Below are positions 35,057-45,356 of a stretch of 64,000 nucleotides of DNA, in pieces. A model generated the notes under the pieces. The model was not told the DNA's origin. It saw nothing but the letters and a program-made list of their open reading frames with translations, and did not search any database. This DNA comes from Methylovirgula sp. 4M-Z18 (GTDB lineage: Bacteria; Pseudomonadota; Alphaproteobacteria; Rhizobiales; Beijerinckiaceae), in the NCBI RefSeq assembly GCF_037890675.1, contig NZ_CP149574.1:1054001-1118000 (forward strand), given 5' to 3'. The position numbers and the translations under genes were made by a program. Every line of letters begins with the position of its first letter. Positions within the stretch are counted from its first letter, which is position 1.

Positions 35057-36616
35057 ATGAAATCCGAGTGGCGTGGACTTTTGCGTGGCGTATCCGGCGT
35101 TTCGATCCTCGTGGCAATGGGGCTGACTGGCTGCACCGTTGGGCCGGATTTCCAGTCTCCTGCAGCCCCCAAAGCGTCGGGTTATACGTCGACGGCCCTC
35201 AAGGGGACGGTTTCGGCTGACATCGCAGGTGGCGGCGGCCAGACTTTTGCGTACGGCGCAGACGTCCCGGGCGAATGGTGGACGCTGTTCCACTCAAAGC
35301 AGATTAACGCGTTTGTCGCCGAGTCGATTGCCAACCATCCGAACCTGGAGGCTGCTCAGGCGACCTTGCGGCAGGCCAGGGAGCTTGCGGATGCGGATGC
35401 CGGTGGCTTCTTCCCAAGCGCTTCGGCGAGCATTGGCGGCACACGTCAGCGGGTCCCGCCAGCAGCGTCTCCGACGGGCAGGGCTAGGTTTTATAACCTT
35501 TACAACACCAACGTACCTGTTTCGTACTCACCGGACGTTTTCGGCAAAGTGGCGCGCACCACCGAGGCCGACGAGGCTGCGGCTGACAACGCCCGTTTCG
35601 AACTCGAGGCCGCCTATCTGTCGCTGACCGCCAATGTCGTCACGGCGGCGATCAATGACGCTTCATATGCGGAACAGATCAAAGTCACACAGGACATCAT
35701 CAACGCCCAGAAGCAGCAGGTTGATCTGCTGGAGCGCCAATTCCAGCTCGGAGCCGTCGGCCAGGCGGATGTTCTCTCAGAAAAAGCTCAGCTTGCGCAA
35801 ACACTCGCGACCTTGCCGCCGTTGCAGAAACTGCGCGCCCAGGGCCGCAATCAACTGATGGCGCTACTGGGGCGCCTGCCGGGCCAGGACCGCGGCGAAT
35901 CGGTGAGCCTGGCGCAGCTCAATCTGCCTCGGTCGTTGCCCGTGAGCCTGCCGTCGAAATTGGTGCGTCAGCGGCCCGATATTCAAGCCGCCGAGGCGCA
36001 GATGCACCAGGCGAGCGCTAAAATCGGCGTCGCAACGGCCAATATGTTGCCGCAGATCACGCTGAGCGCCGCAGCTGGGACGGAAGCGCTCAAACCCGAT
36101 AAACTCTTCCTTGCCCAATCGGCGGCGCTGAGCGCCGGTGCGTCGGCCGCCGCTCCCATTTTTGATGCGGGCACCCTATATCATGATCGGGAGGCTTCGC
36201 AGGCGGCGTATGACGCGGCGCAGGCACAGTATCGGTCGACCGTGATCACGGCCTTCCAGAATGTGGCGGATGCTTTGCGCGCGGTGCAAGCCGATGCCGC
36301 TACGCTGAAGGCTGAAGTGGACGCGGAAAACACCTCTTCGGATAGTTTGAACATCGCGAGGGCGCAGTTCAGCGCCGGATCGACGACCTTTCAAACTGTT
36401 CTGACGGCGGAGCAGACGCTGTTGACTGCCAAAGTGAACCGCGCGCGGGCGCAGGCTGCGCGTTATGCCGACTCTGCCGCCTTGTTCCAGGCGGTCGGCG
36501 GCGGATGGTGGAACCGCATTGATGAAACGCCCGCATCAATGCCAAAGCCGATGGACCCGGTCGATAATATCCCGCTGGTCGCCGGCATCAGAGCTGCAAC
36601 GGCCGACAAGAAATAA
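35057..36616 (+). CDS. RND efflux outer membrane lipoprotein, NodT family (519 aa)
   Basis: The protein starts with a lipoprotein signal (VSILVAMGLTGC, lipobox Cys near residue 26), followed by GPDFQSPAAP, typical of NodT-type outer membrane factors. The two long helical repeats of the TolC-like barrel-tunnel fold follow. The frame is open further upstream, with an ATG at 35000, but the ATG at 35057 gives the proper signal peptide; no strong Shine-Dalgarno sequence distinguishes the two. It forms the outer membrane exit duct of the tripartite pump with the two genes downstream. Confidence 0.9.
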   Translation: MKSEWRGLLRGVSGVSILVAMGLTGCTVGPDFQSPAAPKASGYTSTALKGTVSADIAGGGGQTFAYGADVPGEWWTLFHSKQINAFVAESIANHPNLEAAQATLRQARELADADAGGFFPSASASIGGTRQRVPPAASPTGRARFYNLYNTNVPVSYSPDVFGKVARTTEADEAAADNARFELEAAYLSLTANVVTAAINDASYAEQIKVTQDIINAQKQQVDLLERQFQLGAVGQADVLSEKAQLAQTLATLPPLQKLRAQGRNQLMALLGRLPGQDRGESVSLAQLNLPRSLPVSLPSKLVRQRPDIQAAEAQMHQASAKIGVATANMLPQITLSAAAGTEALKPDKLFLAQSAALSAGASAAAPIFDAGTLYHDREASQAAYDAAQAQYRSTVITAFQNVADALRAVQADAATLKAEVDAENTSSDSLNIARAQFSAGSTTFQTVLTAEQTLLTAKVNRARAQAARYADSAALFQAVGGGWWNRIDETPASMPKPMDPVDNIPLVAGIRAATADKK

Positions 36617-36657
36617 GCCGCGGTCGCGCTCATACATATTAGGCTCGGAGTTAAGCC

Positions 36658-37776
36658 ATGATTAAGCGCATGATCTTCATGCTCGTCCTTGTTGGCGTCG
36701 TTTTCTTCGGTCTGAATTGGTTCGTCAATTGGCGCGCCAATTTCATGAAAGAGACCTTTGCCAAGTTCGCCAACCCAACGCAGATTGTTGCCGCAACGGT
36801 TGCCAAATCTGACGATTGGCAGCCTAAAATCACCGCCATTGGCACGTTCCGGGCGGTCAAAGGCGCCGATTTGTCGCTGCAGCAGGCCGGCATCGTCGAT
36901 CAGATCAAGTTCCAGTCCGGCGACGATGTGAAGGCCGGTGACGACCTGCTCGAGCTGCGAAAAGAAGATGATCTGGCGCGTCTTGCCTCGCTCAAAGCGA
37001 CTGCCGAATTGGCGGCCGTGAATCTGCGCCGCGATCAGGAACAGCTCAAGATCAAGGCGGTGAGCCAGGCGACGGTCGATACCGATATCGCCAATCAGAA
37101 GAGCGCCGATGCCGCGGTCACGCAGCAGCAAGCGCTGATCGATCAGAAGACGCTTGTAGCGCCTTTCGCCGGCCGCCTCGGCATCCGGCAGGTCGATCTT
37201 GGCCAATATATCGGTGCCGGCACCGCAATCGTCACCCTGCAGGATCTCGAGTCGGTATTTCTCGATTTCGTTCTGCCGCAGCAGGCGGTGGATACCGTCA
37301 AGGTGGGCCAGAAGGTGACGGCGCATGTCGACGCGTTCCCGAATGTCAATTTCGACGGCGAGATTGCCGCGATCAACCCCAGGGTCGATCAGGCGAGCCG
37401 CAACGTGCAGATTCGTGCGCTCTTCAAGAACCCGGATCACAAGCTTCTGCCCGGCATGTATGCGACGGTGAACATCAGCATCGGCAATGTCGAGCATTAC
37501 GTGACCCTGCCACAGACGGCGGTCGTCTACAATTCCTACGGCAACCTTGTCTATGTCACCGAACAGAAGGAAGGCACCTCAGATATCACCGCCAAGCAAG
37601 TGTTCGTGAAGACGGGTGCGACGCGGGGTGACCAAGTCGCCATTCTGTCGGGCATCGAGGAGGGAACGTCCGTCGTCACCGGTGGGCAGATGAAGCTGCG
37701 CAACGGCTCTCTCGTGAAAATCGACAATTCCAACGTTCCGCCCGCTGAGGCGAATCCCAAACCCGTGGATCAATAA
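36658..37776 (+). CDS. RND efflux periplasmic adaptor (membrane fusion protein, 372 aa)
   Basis: An N-terminal membrane anchor (MIFMLVLVGVVFFGLNWF) is followed by the usual adaptor order: barrel-sandwich half, coiled-coil hairpin (about residues 100-160, with LRRDQEQLKIKAVSQATVDT), second lipoyl half with VAPFAGRLGIRQVDLGQYI, and beta-barrel. Length and sequence fit the MexE/AcrA-related group. It links the inner membrane pump to the NodT-type duct. It starts 41 bases after the previous stop and ends 14 before the pump gene. Confidence 0.93.
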   Translation: MIKRMIFMLVLVGVVFFGLNWFVNWRANFMKETFAKFANPTQIVAATVAKSDDWQPKITAIGTFRAVKGADLSLQQAGIVDQIKFQSGDDVKAGDDLLELRKEDDLARLASLKATAELAAVNLRRDQEQLKIKAVSQATVDTDIANQKSADAAVTQQQALIDQKTLVAPFAGRLGIRQVDLGQYIGAGTAIVTLQDLESVFLDFVLPQQAVDTVKVGQKVTAHVDAFPNVNFDGEIAAINPRVDQASRNVQIRALFKNPDHKLLPGMYATVNISIGNVEHYVTLPQTAVVYNSYGNLVYVTEQKEGTSDITAKQVFVKTGATRGDQVAILSGIEEGTSVVTGGQMKLRNGSLVKIDNSNVPPAEANPKPVDQ

Positions 37777-37790
37777 GCAGGCATGCGCTC

Positions 37791-40700
37791 ATGACTTTTA
37801 CGGATCTTTTCATTCGTCGGCCGGTGTTGGCGGCGGTGATCAGCTTGATGATTCTCGTGGTCGGCTTGCGTGCGGTTTTCTCGCTGCCCATCTTGCAGTT
37901 TCCGCGCACCGAAAATGGCGTCGTGACCATCACGACCACCTATGCCGGCGCGGATCCGGACATTATCGCTGGTTTCATCACGTCGCCGCTGGAAAACGCC
38001 GTCGCGCAGGCGAACGGCATTGATTACATGACCTCGACCAGCCAGACTGGGGTCAGCACGATCACGGCCAATCTGCGCCTCAACTACGATACGGGCAAGG
38101 CGCTCACCGAAATCAACACCGAGGTCAATTCGGTGTTGAATCAATTGCCCAACGGCACGCAGCAACCGGTGCTGAAGCTGAGCGTCGGCCAGACGATTGA
38201 CGCGATGTATATCGGTTTTAACAGCAGCAGCGATGCTCTGGCCGCGAACCAGATCACCGACTATCTTATCCGCGTCGTGCAGCCGAAACTGCAAACGGTC
38301 AACGGCGTTCAGACGGCTGAAATTCTTGGCGGCAAGACCTTCGCCTTGCGCGCATGGCTCGACCCGGTGAAACTCGCGGCCTACAATTTGACCGCGGCCG
38401 ATGTTTCCAGCGCGCTCTCCAGCAACGACTTCATCGCCGGCCTTGGCACCACCAAGGGCATGTTGGTCCAGGCCAGTTTGAACGCTTCGACCAATCTCCG
38501 TTCGCTCGACGAGTTCCGCAATCTCGTCGTAAAGCAGGTAAACGGCGCCAATATCAAATTGGCGGATGTCGCCAATGTGACCCTCGGTTCCGACGACTAC
38601 GACTCCTCGGTTGGCTTTAACGGCAAGCGCGCCGTCTATATCGGCATTAAGGTTGCGCCAGCTGCGAATCTTTTGAACGTGGTTAAGGGTGTTCGTGCGG
38701 CCTATGACGAGATCAAGGCGCAGCAGCCGGCCGGCCTCAATTCCGAAATCGTCTATGATTCCACCGAGTTCGTGAATGCGTCCATTTACGAGGTGGTGCG
38801 CACCCTGTTCGAGGCGCTGGCGATCGTGACGCTGGTGGTGTTTCTGTTTCTTGGATCGTGGCGCTCGGTGCTCATTCCGGTCGTCGCCATTCCTTTGTCG
38901 CTCATCGGCACATTCATCATTCTGCTCGCGCTCGGATTCTCGATCAATCTTCTCACTCTGCTCGCGTTGGTGCTGGCGATCGGGCTTGTCGTCGACGATG
39001 CGATTATCGTGGTGGAGAACGTCAACCGCCATTTGGCGGAGGGCATGAAACCCTTTGCGGCCGCGATCAAGGCCGCGCGCGAATTGGCTGGCCCGATCAT
39101 CGCGATGACCATCGTCTTGATCGCCGTCTATGTCCCGATCGGCTTCCAAGGCGGCTTGACCGGTGCGCTCTTTACGGAATTCGCTTTCACCCTGGCCGGT
39201 GCCGTCACCGTGTCGGCGGTGGTTGCCTTGACCCTGACGCCGGTGAGTTGCGCCCTGATTCTGAAACCGGTGAACGAAGTAAATCCCTCTCTCAGCGACC
39301 GCATCGTCGGGTTTATCGATCGGCGGATGGATTCGCTGCGGCACCGCTATGAGCGGATGCTCACGGGAAGCCTCAACTATTTTCTCGTGACCGTCGTTTT
39401 CGCCTTGCTCGTTCTGCCATTCACGTATTGGCTCCTCCAACATTCCAAGCAGGAACTCGCGCCGCAAGAGGACCAGGGCTTCCTTATCGCGTTCGTAACG
39501 CCTGCGCCGAACGCGACGCTCAATCAAAAGCTGTTTTATTCGGATCAGGTCTATAAGATCCTCGCCTCGCATCCAGAAACCAAGGATGTGTTTCAGCTCG
39601 ATCTGCCGGGTTCGTCGATCGCCGGCATGGTGCTGAAACCCTGGGACGAACGCAAGGTGACGGCAACACAATTCCAGCAGCAGATTCTGCCGCCGGAATT
39701 GGCGAAAGTGAGTGGCGAGCAAGCCCAACCGTATCAATTGCCGCCGCTTCCGGGCGCCAGCGGGCTCCCGATTCAATTTGTACTGCAATCGACGGACTCG
39801 TTCGACCGCATCAATCCCGCGTCTCAGGAGTTTCTCGCCGAGGCGCTCAAGACAGGGAAGTTTCTCTTTCTGCAGACCGATCTGAAGATCGACAATCCGC
39901 AGACCACGGTCATCATCGACAAGGATAAGGTGGCTCAGCTCGGCTTGCGCTTAAGCGACATTGGCAGTGCGCTTGCCACCATGCTCGGCGGCAATTACGT
40001 CAATTATTTCGATCTCGCCGGGCGCTCCTATAAGGTCATTCCGCAGGTGATGCAGAGCTTCCGCCTCAATCCGAATCAGGTGCTCGATTACTATATCAGC
40101 ACGGCATCGGGCGCCTCGATTCCGCTCTCGACGGTCGCCCATGTGGTTACCAAGGCAGTGCCGGAATCACTCAATCACTTCCAGCAATTGAATTCCGCCA
40201 CCATTCAAGGCGTGGCGGCGCTGGGCGTTTCGCAGGGCGAGGCATTGGCAACTTTGCAAGAGATTGCGAAAAAGACCCTGCCGAGCGAGTATACGATCGA
40301 TTACGCGGGCCAATTGCGGCAATACGTGCAGGAATCGGGCGGGTTTTTGGTGACAGCCGGCTTCGCGGTGCTCATCATCTTCCTGGCGCTCGCGGCGCAG
40401 TTCGAGAGCTTCCGCGATCCGCTCATCATCATCTTCGGTTCGGCGCCGACGGCGGTTGCCGGAGCGATGTTGTTCATCATGCTCGGCTTCGACGGTAGCA
40501 TCGGTAGCCTCTTCGGTTTTGGCACCGTGAGCCTGAACATCTACACCGAGGTCGGCTTGGTGACGCTTATCGGCCTTATCAGCAAGCACGGCATTCTGAT
40601 GGTCGAGTTCGCCAACGAGCTGCAGCATGCCGGCAAATCGAAGCGCGAAGCAATCATCGAGGCGGCGGCGATCCGCTTGCGACCCATCCTGATGACGACC

Positions 40701-40931
40701 GGCGCCATGGTGCTCGGTGTTGCGCCGCTGGTGGTGGCAAGCGGTGCGGGCGCCCTTTCGCGCGTCAACATGGGCATCGTCATCGCCTCTGGCTTGTCGA
40801 TCGGCACGCTCTTCACATTGTTCGTCCTACCGGCCATCTATCTCGTGCTTGCGGCGGACCATTCGCAGGTCAGCGAGGCCGAACGCGAGATGCAGGAGGC
40901 GGAAGGAGCGGCCGCTGCATTGCACGGCTAA
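37791..40931 (+). CDS. RND multidrug efflux transporter (1046 aa)
   Basis: This is a full-length hydrophobe/amphiphile efflux RND pump with twelve membrane segments in two halves, each with a large periplasmic loop. TM4 carries GLVVDDAIIVVENVNR with the two proton-relay aspartates, and the C-terminal half has GLISKHGILMVEFANE and RLRPILMTT. It uses the proton gradient to expel drugs or other amphiphiles. A strong terminator follows the stop codon by about 20 bases, ending the operon. Confidence 0.96.
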   Translation: MTFTDLFIRRPVLAAVISLMILVVGLRAVFSLPILQFPRTENGVVTITTTYAGADPDIIAGFITSPLENAVAQANGIDYMTSTSQTGVSTITANLRLNYDTGKALTEINTEVNSVLNQLPNGTQQPVLKLSVGQTIDAMYIGFNSSSDALAANQITDYLIRVVQPKLQTVNGVQTAEILGGKTFALRAWLDPVKLAAYNLTAADVSSALSSNDFIAGLGTTKGMLVQASLNASTNLRSLDEFRNLVVKQVNGANIKLADVANVTLGSDDYDSSVGFNGKRAVYIGIKVAPAANLLNVVKGVRAAYDEIKAQQPAGLNSEIVYDSTEFVNASIYEVVRTLFEALAIVTLVVFLFLGSWRSVLIPVVAIPLSLIGTFIILLALGFSINLLTLLALVLAIGLVVDDAIIVVENVNRHLAEGMKPFAAAIKAARELAGPIIAMTIVLIAVYVPIGFQGGLTGALFTEFAFTLAGAVTVSAVVALTLTPVSCALILKPVNEVNPSLSDRIVGFIDRRMDSLRHRYERMLTGSLNYFLVTVVFALLVLPFTYWLLQHSKQELAPQEDQGFLIAFVTPAPNATLNQKLFYSDQVYKILASHPETKDVFQLDLPGSSIAGMVLKPWDERKVTATQFQQQILPPELAKVSGEQAQPYQLPPLPGASGLPIQFVLQSTDSFDRINPASQEFLAEALKTGKFLFLQTDLKIDNPQTTVIIDKDKVAQLGLRLSDIGSALATMLGGNYVNYFDLAGRSYKVIPQVMQSFRLNPNQVLDYYISTASGASIPLSTVAHVVTKAVPESLNHFQQLNSATIQGVAALGVSQGEALATLQEIAKKTLPSEYTIDYAGQLRQYVQESGGFLVTAGFAVLIIFLALAAQFESFRDPLIIIFGSAPTAVAGAMLFIMLGFDGSIGSLFGFGTVSLNIYTEVGLVTLIGLISKHGILMVEFANELQHAGKSKREAIIEAAAIRLRPILMTTGAMVLGVAPLVVASGAGALSRVNMGIVIASGLSIGTLFTLFVLPAIYLVLAADHSQVSEAEREMQEAEGAAAALHG

Positions 40932-40953
40932 GCCGACTATTCCACGAGGCCAA

Positions 40954-40990
40954 AAAGCGCGCTCAATTTGCATTGAGCGCGCTTTGTTTT
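40954..40990. terminator. Bidirectional intrinsic terminator after the efflux operon
   Basis: A perfect 14-bp stem (40954-40967 with 40972-40985, AAAGCGCGCTCAAT type) and a 4-base loop TTGC are followed by TTTGTTTT on the plus strand. Read on the minus strand the stem is followed by TTTTT as well, so it can also stop the convergent ABC operon. Confidence 0.9.
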
Positions 40991-41019
40991 GTGCGGTGTT
41001 TGCTGACGGTGGTTTTATA

Positions 41020-41046
41020 CCAAAGGTCGCAAAGAGCGACCTTTGG
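41020..41046 (-). terminator. Second hairpin, behind the leftward ABC transporter operon
   Basis: CCAAAGGTCGC (41020-41030) and GCGACCTTTGG (41036-41046) form an 11-bp perfect stem with a 5-base loop, 10 bases downstream of the ATPase gene's stop on the minus strand. It lacks a clear T run, but the bidirectional terminator lies just beyond. Confidence 0.65.
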
Positions 41047-41056
41047 ACCGTTGATA

Positions 41057-42133
<1,077 letters not shown>

Positions 42134-42138
42134 AGTCT

Positions 42139-42972
42139 TTACCCTTTGACCGCGCCGGCCGTGAGACCCTGAACGAGATAGCGTTGGATGAAGAGGAAGA
42201 AGAGACAGGCGGGGATCAGCGCCAAGGTGCCCGCGGCCATCATCTGCCCGAAATCGACAGAGAATTTCGAGACGAAGGAGAGCAGGCCGACCGGAAAAGT
42301 CATCGCGTCATTGCGCGAAATCAGCATGAGCGCGAAGAGCAATTCGCTCCAGGCCGCCGTGAAGACGAAGCCGAGGGTCGCGGCGATGCCTGGCAGAGTC
42401 AAGGGCAGGATGATCTGGCGGAAAGCTCTGAACCGCGTTGCGCCATCGATCATCGCGGCCTCTTCCAGATCCTTCGGAATGCCATCGAAGAACGATTGCA
42501 TCAGGAATGTCGCGAAGGGCAGGTTGAAGGTCACGTAGACGAAGATGAGGCCGGGTAGGCTGTTGACGAGGCCGAGCGGCTTGAGGATCTTGAAGATCGG
42601 CGCGACCAGCATCACGAGCGGAAACATCTGCGTGAGCAGCATGATGGCGACGATCAGCGATTTGCCTCTGAAGACGAACCGCGACATGGCATAACCCGCC
42701 AGCGATGCCAGCAATGTCGTGATCGCAGCCGTGCCGCCCGCGACGGTCAGGCTATTGATGAAATAGCGCGGGAAATCGGTGTGGTTCACGACCGAAACGT
42801 AGCTCTGCCACGAGGTCGCGGAGGGCCACATGCGAACGCCCTCGGTGTAAAGGAGATTGGGAGGGGTTACCGAAACCTTCACCAGCCAATAGAGCGGGAA
42901 GAGAGCGAAGGTCACATAGGCGAGCAAAGCAAGCCGGTGCGCGATCGTGAGAAGAATGGACTTTTTTCCCAT
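42139..42972 (-). CDS. CUT1 ABC transporter permease, MalG/UgpE type (277 aa)
   Basis: About six transmembrane segments are present, with the coupling loop EAAMIDGATRFRAFRQIILPL, whose EAA and G residues dock to the ATPase. A short cytoplasmic N-terminus and FPLYWLVKVS are typical of the second permease of CUT1 systems. It starts 3 bases after the stop of the first permease gene. Substrate choice is set by the binding protein encoded upstream at 44013-45272. Confidence 0.93.
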   Translation of the reverse strand: MGKKSILLTIAHRLALLAYVTFALFPLYWLVKVSVTPPNLLYTEGVRMWPSATSWQSYVSVVNHTDFPRYFINSLTVAGGTAAITTLLASLAGYAMSRFVFRGKSLIVAIMLLTQMFPLVMLVAPIFKILKPLGLVNSLPGLIFVYVTFNLPFATFLMQSFFDGIPKDLEEAAMIDGATRFRAFRQIILPLTLPGIAATLGFVFTAAWSELLFALMLISRNDAMTFPVGLLSFVSKFSVDFGQMMAAGTLALIPACLFFLFIQRYLVQGLTAGAVKG

Positions 42973-42975
42973 CGC

Positions 42976-43908
42976 TCAGGCCTTTCTCATATTCTGCCGC
43001 AGCAACACGATGAGCATGGAATAAGCAAGCAGGAGAACGAGCAGCACGAGAGCGATCGCCGAAGCGTAACCGAAGTCGAGGCGCCGGAAAGCCTGCGTGA
43101 AGATGTAGCTCGCGACGATTTGCGTGCTGTCCGCCGGTCCGCCATTGGTCATGACGATGATCAAGTCGGCGAAATTCGCGATCCATACCGTGCGCAACAT
43201 GATCGTGATGGCAATGGTTGGCGCGAGCAGCGGCAAGGTAATCGAGCGGAAACGTTCGAACGCATTGGCGCCATCGATCGATGCCGCCTCATAGAGATCC
43301 TTTGGAATGGCCTGAATGGCCGCAAGCAGCGTTATCGCGAAGAAAGGAATGCCCCACCACACATTCGCGAGGATCGGTCCCCACATGGCGGTCGACGGAT
43401 CGGCCAGAATATTCGTGTCCGGCGCCGCCGTGATGCCAAGATGATACATCCAGCCGGGCAACGGACCTATGATCGGGTTGAAGAGCCAAGCCCAGTCGAG
43501 GCCCGAGAGAAAACTCGGGACGGCCCAGGGCAAGAAGCAGAGCGCTTGCACAAGGCCGCGTCCGGCAAATGGCTTGTCGAGGAGCAACGCGAGGATGAAG
43601 CCGAAGATGAATTGGAAGATCACGGACGACAGCGTCCACCATACGGTGTTGATGAGCGCTTGGCGGAAGGAGGGGTCAACGGCCAATTCGCGGAAATGAT
43701 CGAGGCCGATGTAGTCGCCGCTCATCGGATTGAGGAGCGTGATATCGCGAAAGGCGTAGGAAATGCCCAAGATGAGTGGAACCAGCATCACGCCGGCAAT
43801 CAAGATGAGGACTGGCGAGGTGTAGAGATAGGGCTCGGCAGCAATGGCAAGGCGCTGCCAGGAGCTGTAGTGCTGGTTGCGGGCATTGGCCGCTGAGGCA
43901 AAAATCAT
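42976..43908 (-). CDS. CUT1 ABC transporter permease, MalF/UgpA type (310 aa)
   Basis: The inner membrane permease has about six transmembrane segments, AAEPYLYTSPVLILIAG at the N-terminus and the coupling loop EAASIDGANAFERFRSITLPL. I prefer the ATG at 43908 to a TTG six codons upstream; neither has a strong ribosome binding site. A very stable hairpin lies between it and the binding-protein gene, which probably lowers permease synthesis relative to the binding protein. Confidence 0.92.
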   Translation of the reverse strand: MIFASAANARNQHYSSWQRLAIAAEPYLYTSPVLILIAGVMLVPLILGISYAFRDITLLNPMSGDYIGLDHFRELAVDPSFRQALINTVWWTLSSVIFQFIFGFILALLLDKPFAGRGLVQALCFLPWAVPSFLSGLDWAWLFNPIIGPLPGWMYHLGITAAPDTNILADPSTAMWGPILANVWWGIPFFAITLLAAIQAIPKDLYEAASIDGANAFERFRSITLPLLAPTIAITIMLRTVWIANFADLIIVMTNGGPADSTQIVASYIFTQAFRRLDFGYASAIALVLLVLLLAYSMLIVLLRQNMRKA

Positions 43909-43968
43909 GTGACGCGTCTTCGGCAAGTTTGGATGCGGGCGTGCGCTGCTTCTCGTCTGAGTTCAGCG

Positions 43969-43990
43969 GCAACCCGGCGCGCCGGGTTGC
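43969..43990 (-). other. Perfect 22-bp palindromic hairpin after the binding-protein gene
   Basis: GCAACCCGGC (43969-43978) pairs completely with GCCGGGTTGC (43981-43990). It lies 23 bases downstream of the binding-protein stop on the minus strand, inside the operon, and has no T run. It probably stabilises the upstream message or partly stops transcription. Confidence 0.7.
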
Positions 43991-44012
43991 TGCTTGGCGC
44001 AGTGACTTGTCG

Positions 44013-45272
44013 CTATTTCTTGGCCAGGAATTTCTGCTGGGCCTTGGTGAGATAATCACCCCAGGTCTTGGCAAGATCAGCAGGCGACATTGAACCGAGC
44101 AAAGCCTGCTGGCTGGTCTTGACCGCAAGCGAATCCGCGAAGAAGCCAAATTCCTGCAAATAGGTCGGCATCACCATCGGCACTTCATTGGGATCGGCAA
44201 GCTCGGCGAACCAGCCCTTGAACTTATCCTGCGCATAGAACGGGTCGTTCTGCGCGGAAATATGCGCAGGCAGAGCGCCGGTCTTCTTGTTCCATGCGAT
44301 ATTGCCTTTGACACCTTCAAGCGTCACGAGCAATTTCCAAGCGAGATCCTTGTGCTCCGAATTGGCGAACATTGACCAGCCGGCATAACCGATCGTCGGG
44401 AAGGCCTTACCACTCGGGCCCTTTGGCATCGGCACGACGCCGTAATCATCGGGCTTCATACGTTCGTCGATCGCGATAAGCGCGTCGGGGTCCTGATCGA
44501 GCATTGCGCAAGTGCCCGAATAAAAGCCTGCAACGATTTCGTTGAAGCCCCAGTTGACCGAATCCTTAGGTGCAGAACCGCTCTTGTAAATATCGATGAG
44601 CCAGGTGATACCCTTGACCCAACCGGGATCCGTCAGCGTCGACGTGCCGTCCTGCTTAAAGTAGGTCGCGTCGCCGGCCATCGTGGCGCCATACATCATC
44701 CAGCCGTTGAGACCGCCGGGGCCGCCGCGCAGGCAGTAGCCGTATTTGCCAGGAATGGCCGAGATCTTCTTGGCGGCGTCGGTGAATTCGTCCATTGTCT
44801 TGGGCGGTTGCACACCCGCTTGGGCAAACAGCTTCTTATTGTAGAACATCGCCCGCAGATAGAAGCCATAAGGAACCATGTAGGCCGTATTCTTCACGTA
44901 CCGGCCAAGCTCGAGCGCGCGCGGCGTCAAGTCCTTGGTCTCGTCCCATTTGGCGAGATAGGGCTCGAGATTTTCGAGCGAGCCGCTATTGGCATACAGC
45001 GAGAGCCACCGGTCGGGCATCTCCACGACGTCCGGCGTATCGCCCGCCGAGACCATGGTCGCGAATTTTTCGAAGGCCTGTCCCCAGGGCAGCGAAATGA
45101 TTTCGACATGGGTGCCGGGATTGGCCGTCTCGAAATCTTGCACGATGCCTTTCAGCGTCTCAGTGCGCTCGGGACTCGTGATGACTTCGACGAGTTTCAA
45201 CGTCGTATCCGCATAAGCGCCGCCGCACAGAAGTGCGGAAAACGCAGCGGACATCAGAAGCTTTTTGATCAT
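44013..45272 (-). CDS. CUT1-type ABC transporter substrate-binding protein (419 aa)
   Basis: A signal peptide MIKKLLMSAAFSALLCGGAY with cleavage after Ala21 is followed by a family 1 solute-binding protein with VEMPDRWLSLYANSGSL and AMFYNKKLFAQAGVQPPKT. GGGGAG 8 bases before the ATG at 45272 fixes the start; the frame upstream is not part of it. It binds an oligosaccharide or sugar-like ligand in the periplasm by family, but the neighbouring PLP enzyme makes an amino-containing or sulfur-containing ligand worth considering. Confidence 0.92.
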   Translation of the reverse strand: MIKKLLMSAAFSALLCGGAYADTTLKLVEVITSPERTETLKGIVQDFETANPGTHVEIISLPWGQAFEKFATMVSAGDTPDVVEMPDRWLSLYANSGSLENLEPYLAKWDETKDLTPRALELGRYVKNTAYMVPYGFYLRAMFYNKKLFAQAGVQPPKTMDEFTDAAKKISAIPGKYGYCLRGGPGGLNGWMMYGATMAGDATYFKQDGTSTLTDPGWVKGITWLIDIYKSGSAPKDSVNWGFNEIVAGFYSGTCAMLDQDPDALIAIDERMKPDDYGVVPMPKGPSGKAFPTIGYAGWSMFANSEHKDLAWKLLVTLEGVKGNIAWNKKTGALPAHISAQNDPFYAQDKFKGWFAELADPNEVPMVMPTYLQEFGFFADSLAVKTSQQALLGSMSPADLAKTWGDYLTKAQQKFLAKK

Positions 45273-45292
45273 AGTTTTCTCCCCTTCCCTAA

Positions 45293-45349
45293 AGGCGGTC
45301 CGGTTGGGGACCGCTTCTCCCATGCGCGGCCGTTGCGTCGGCCTTGCGC
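45293..45349 (-). other. Two hairpins between the PLP enzyme and binding-protein genes
   Basis: GCGGTCC (45295-45301) pairs with GGACCGC (45308-45314). GCGCGGCCG (45324-45332) pairs with CGGCC and GCGC (45339-45349) with a 2-base bulge. Both would form in the leftward transcript, in the 84-base gap. They may attenuate read-through, or shield the processed binding-protein message. Confidence 0.5.
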
Positions 45350-45356
45350 AAATTCT

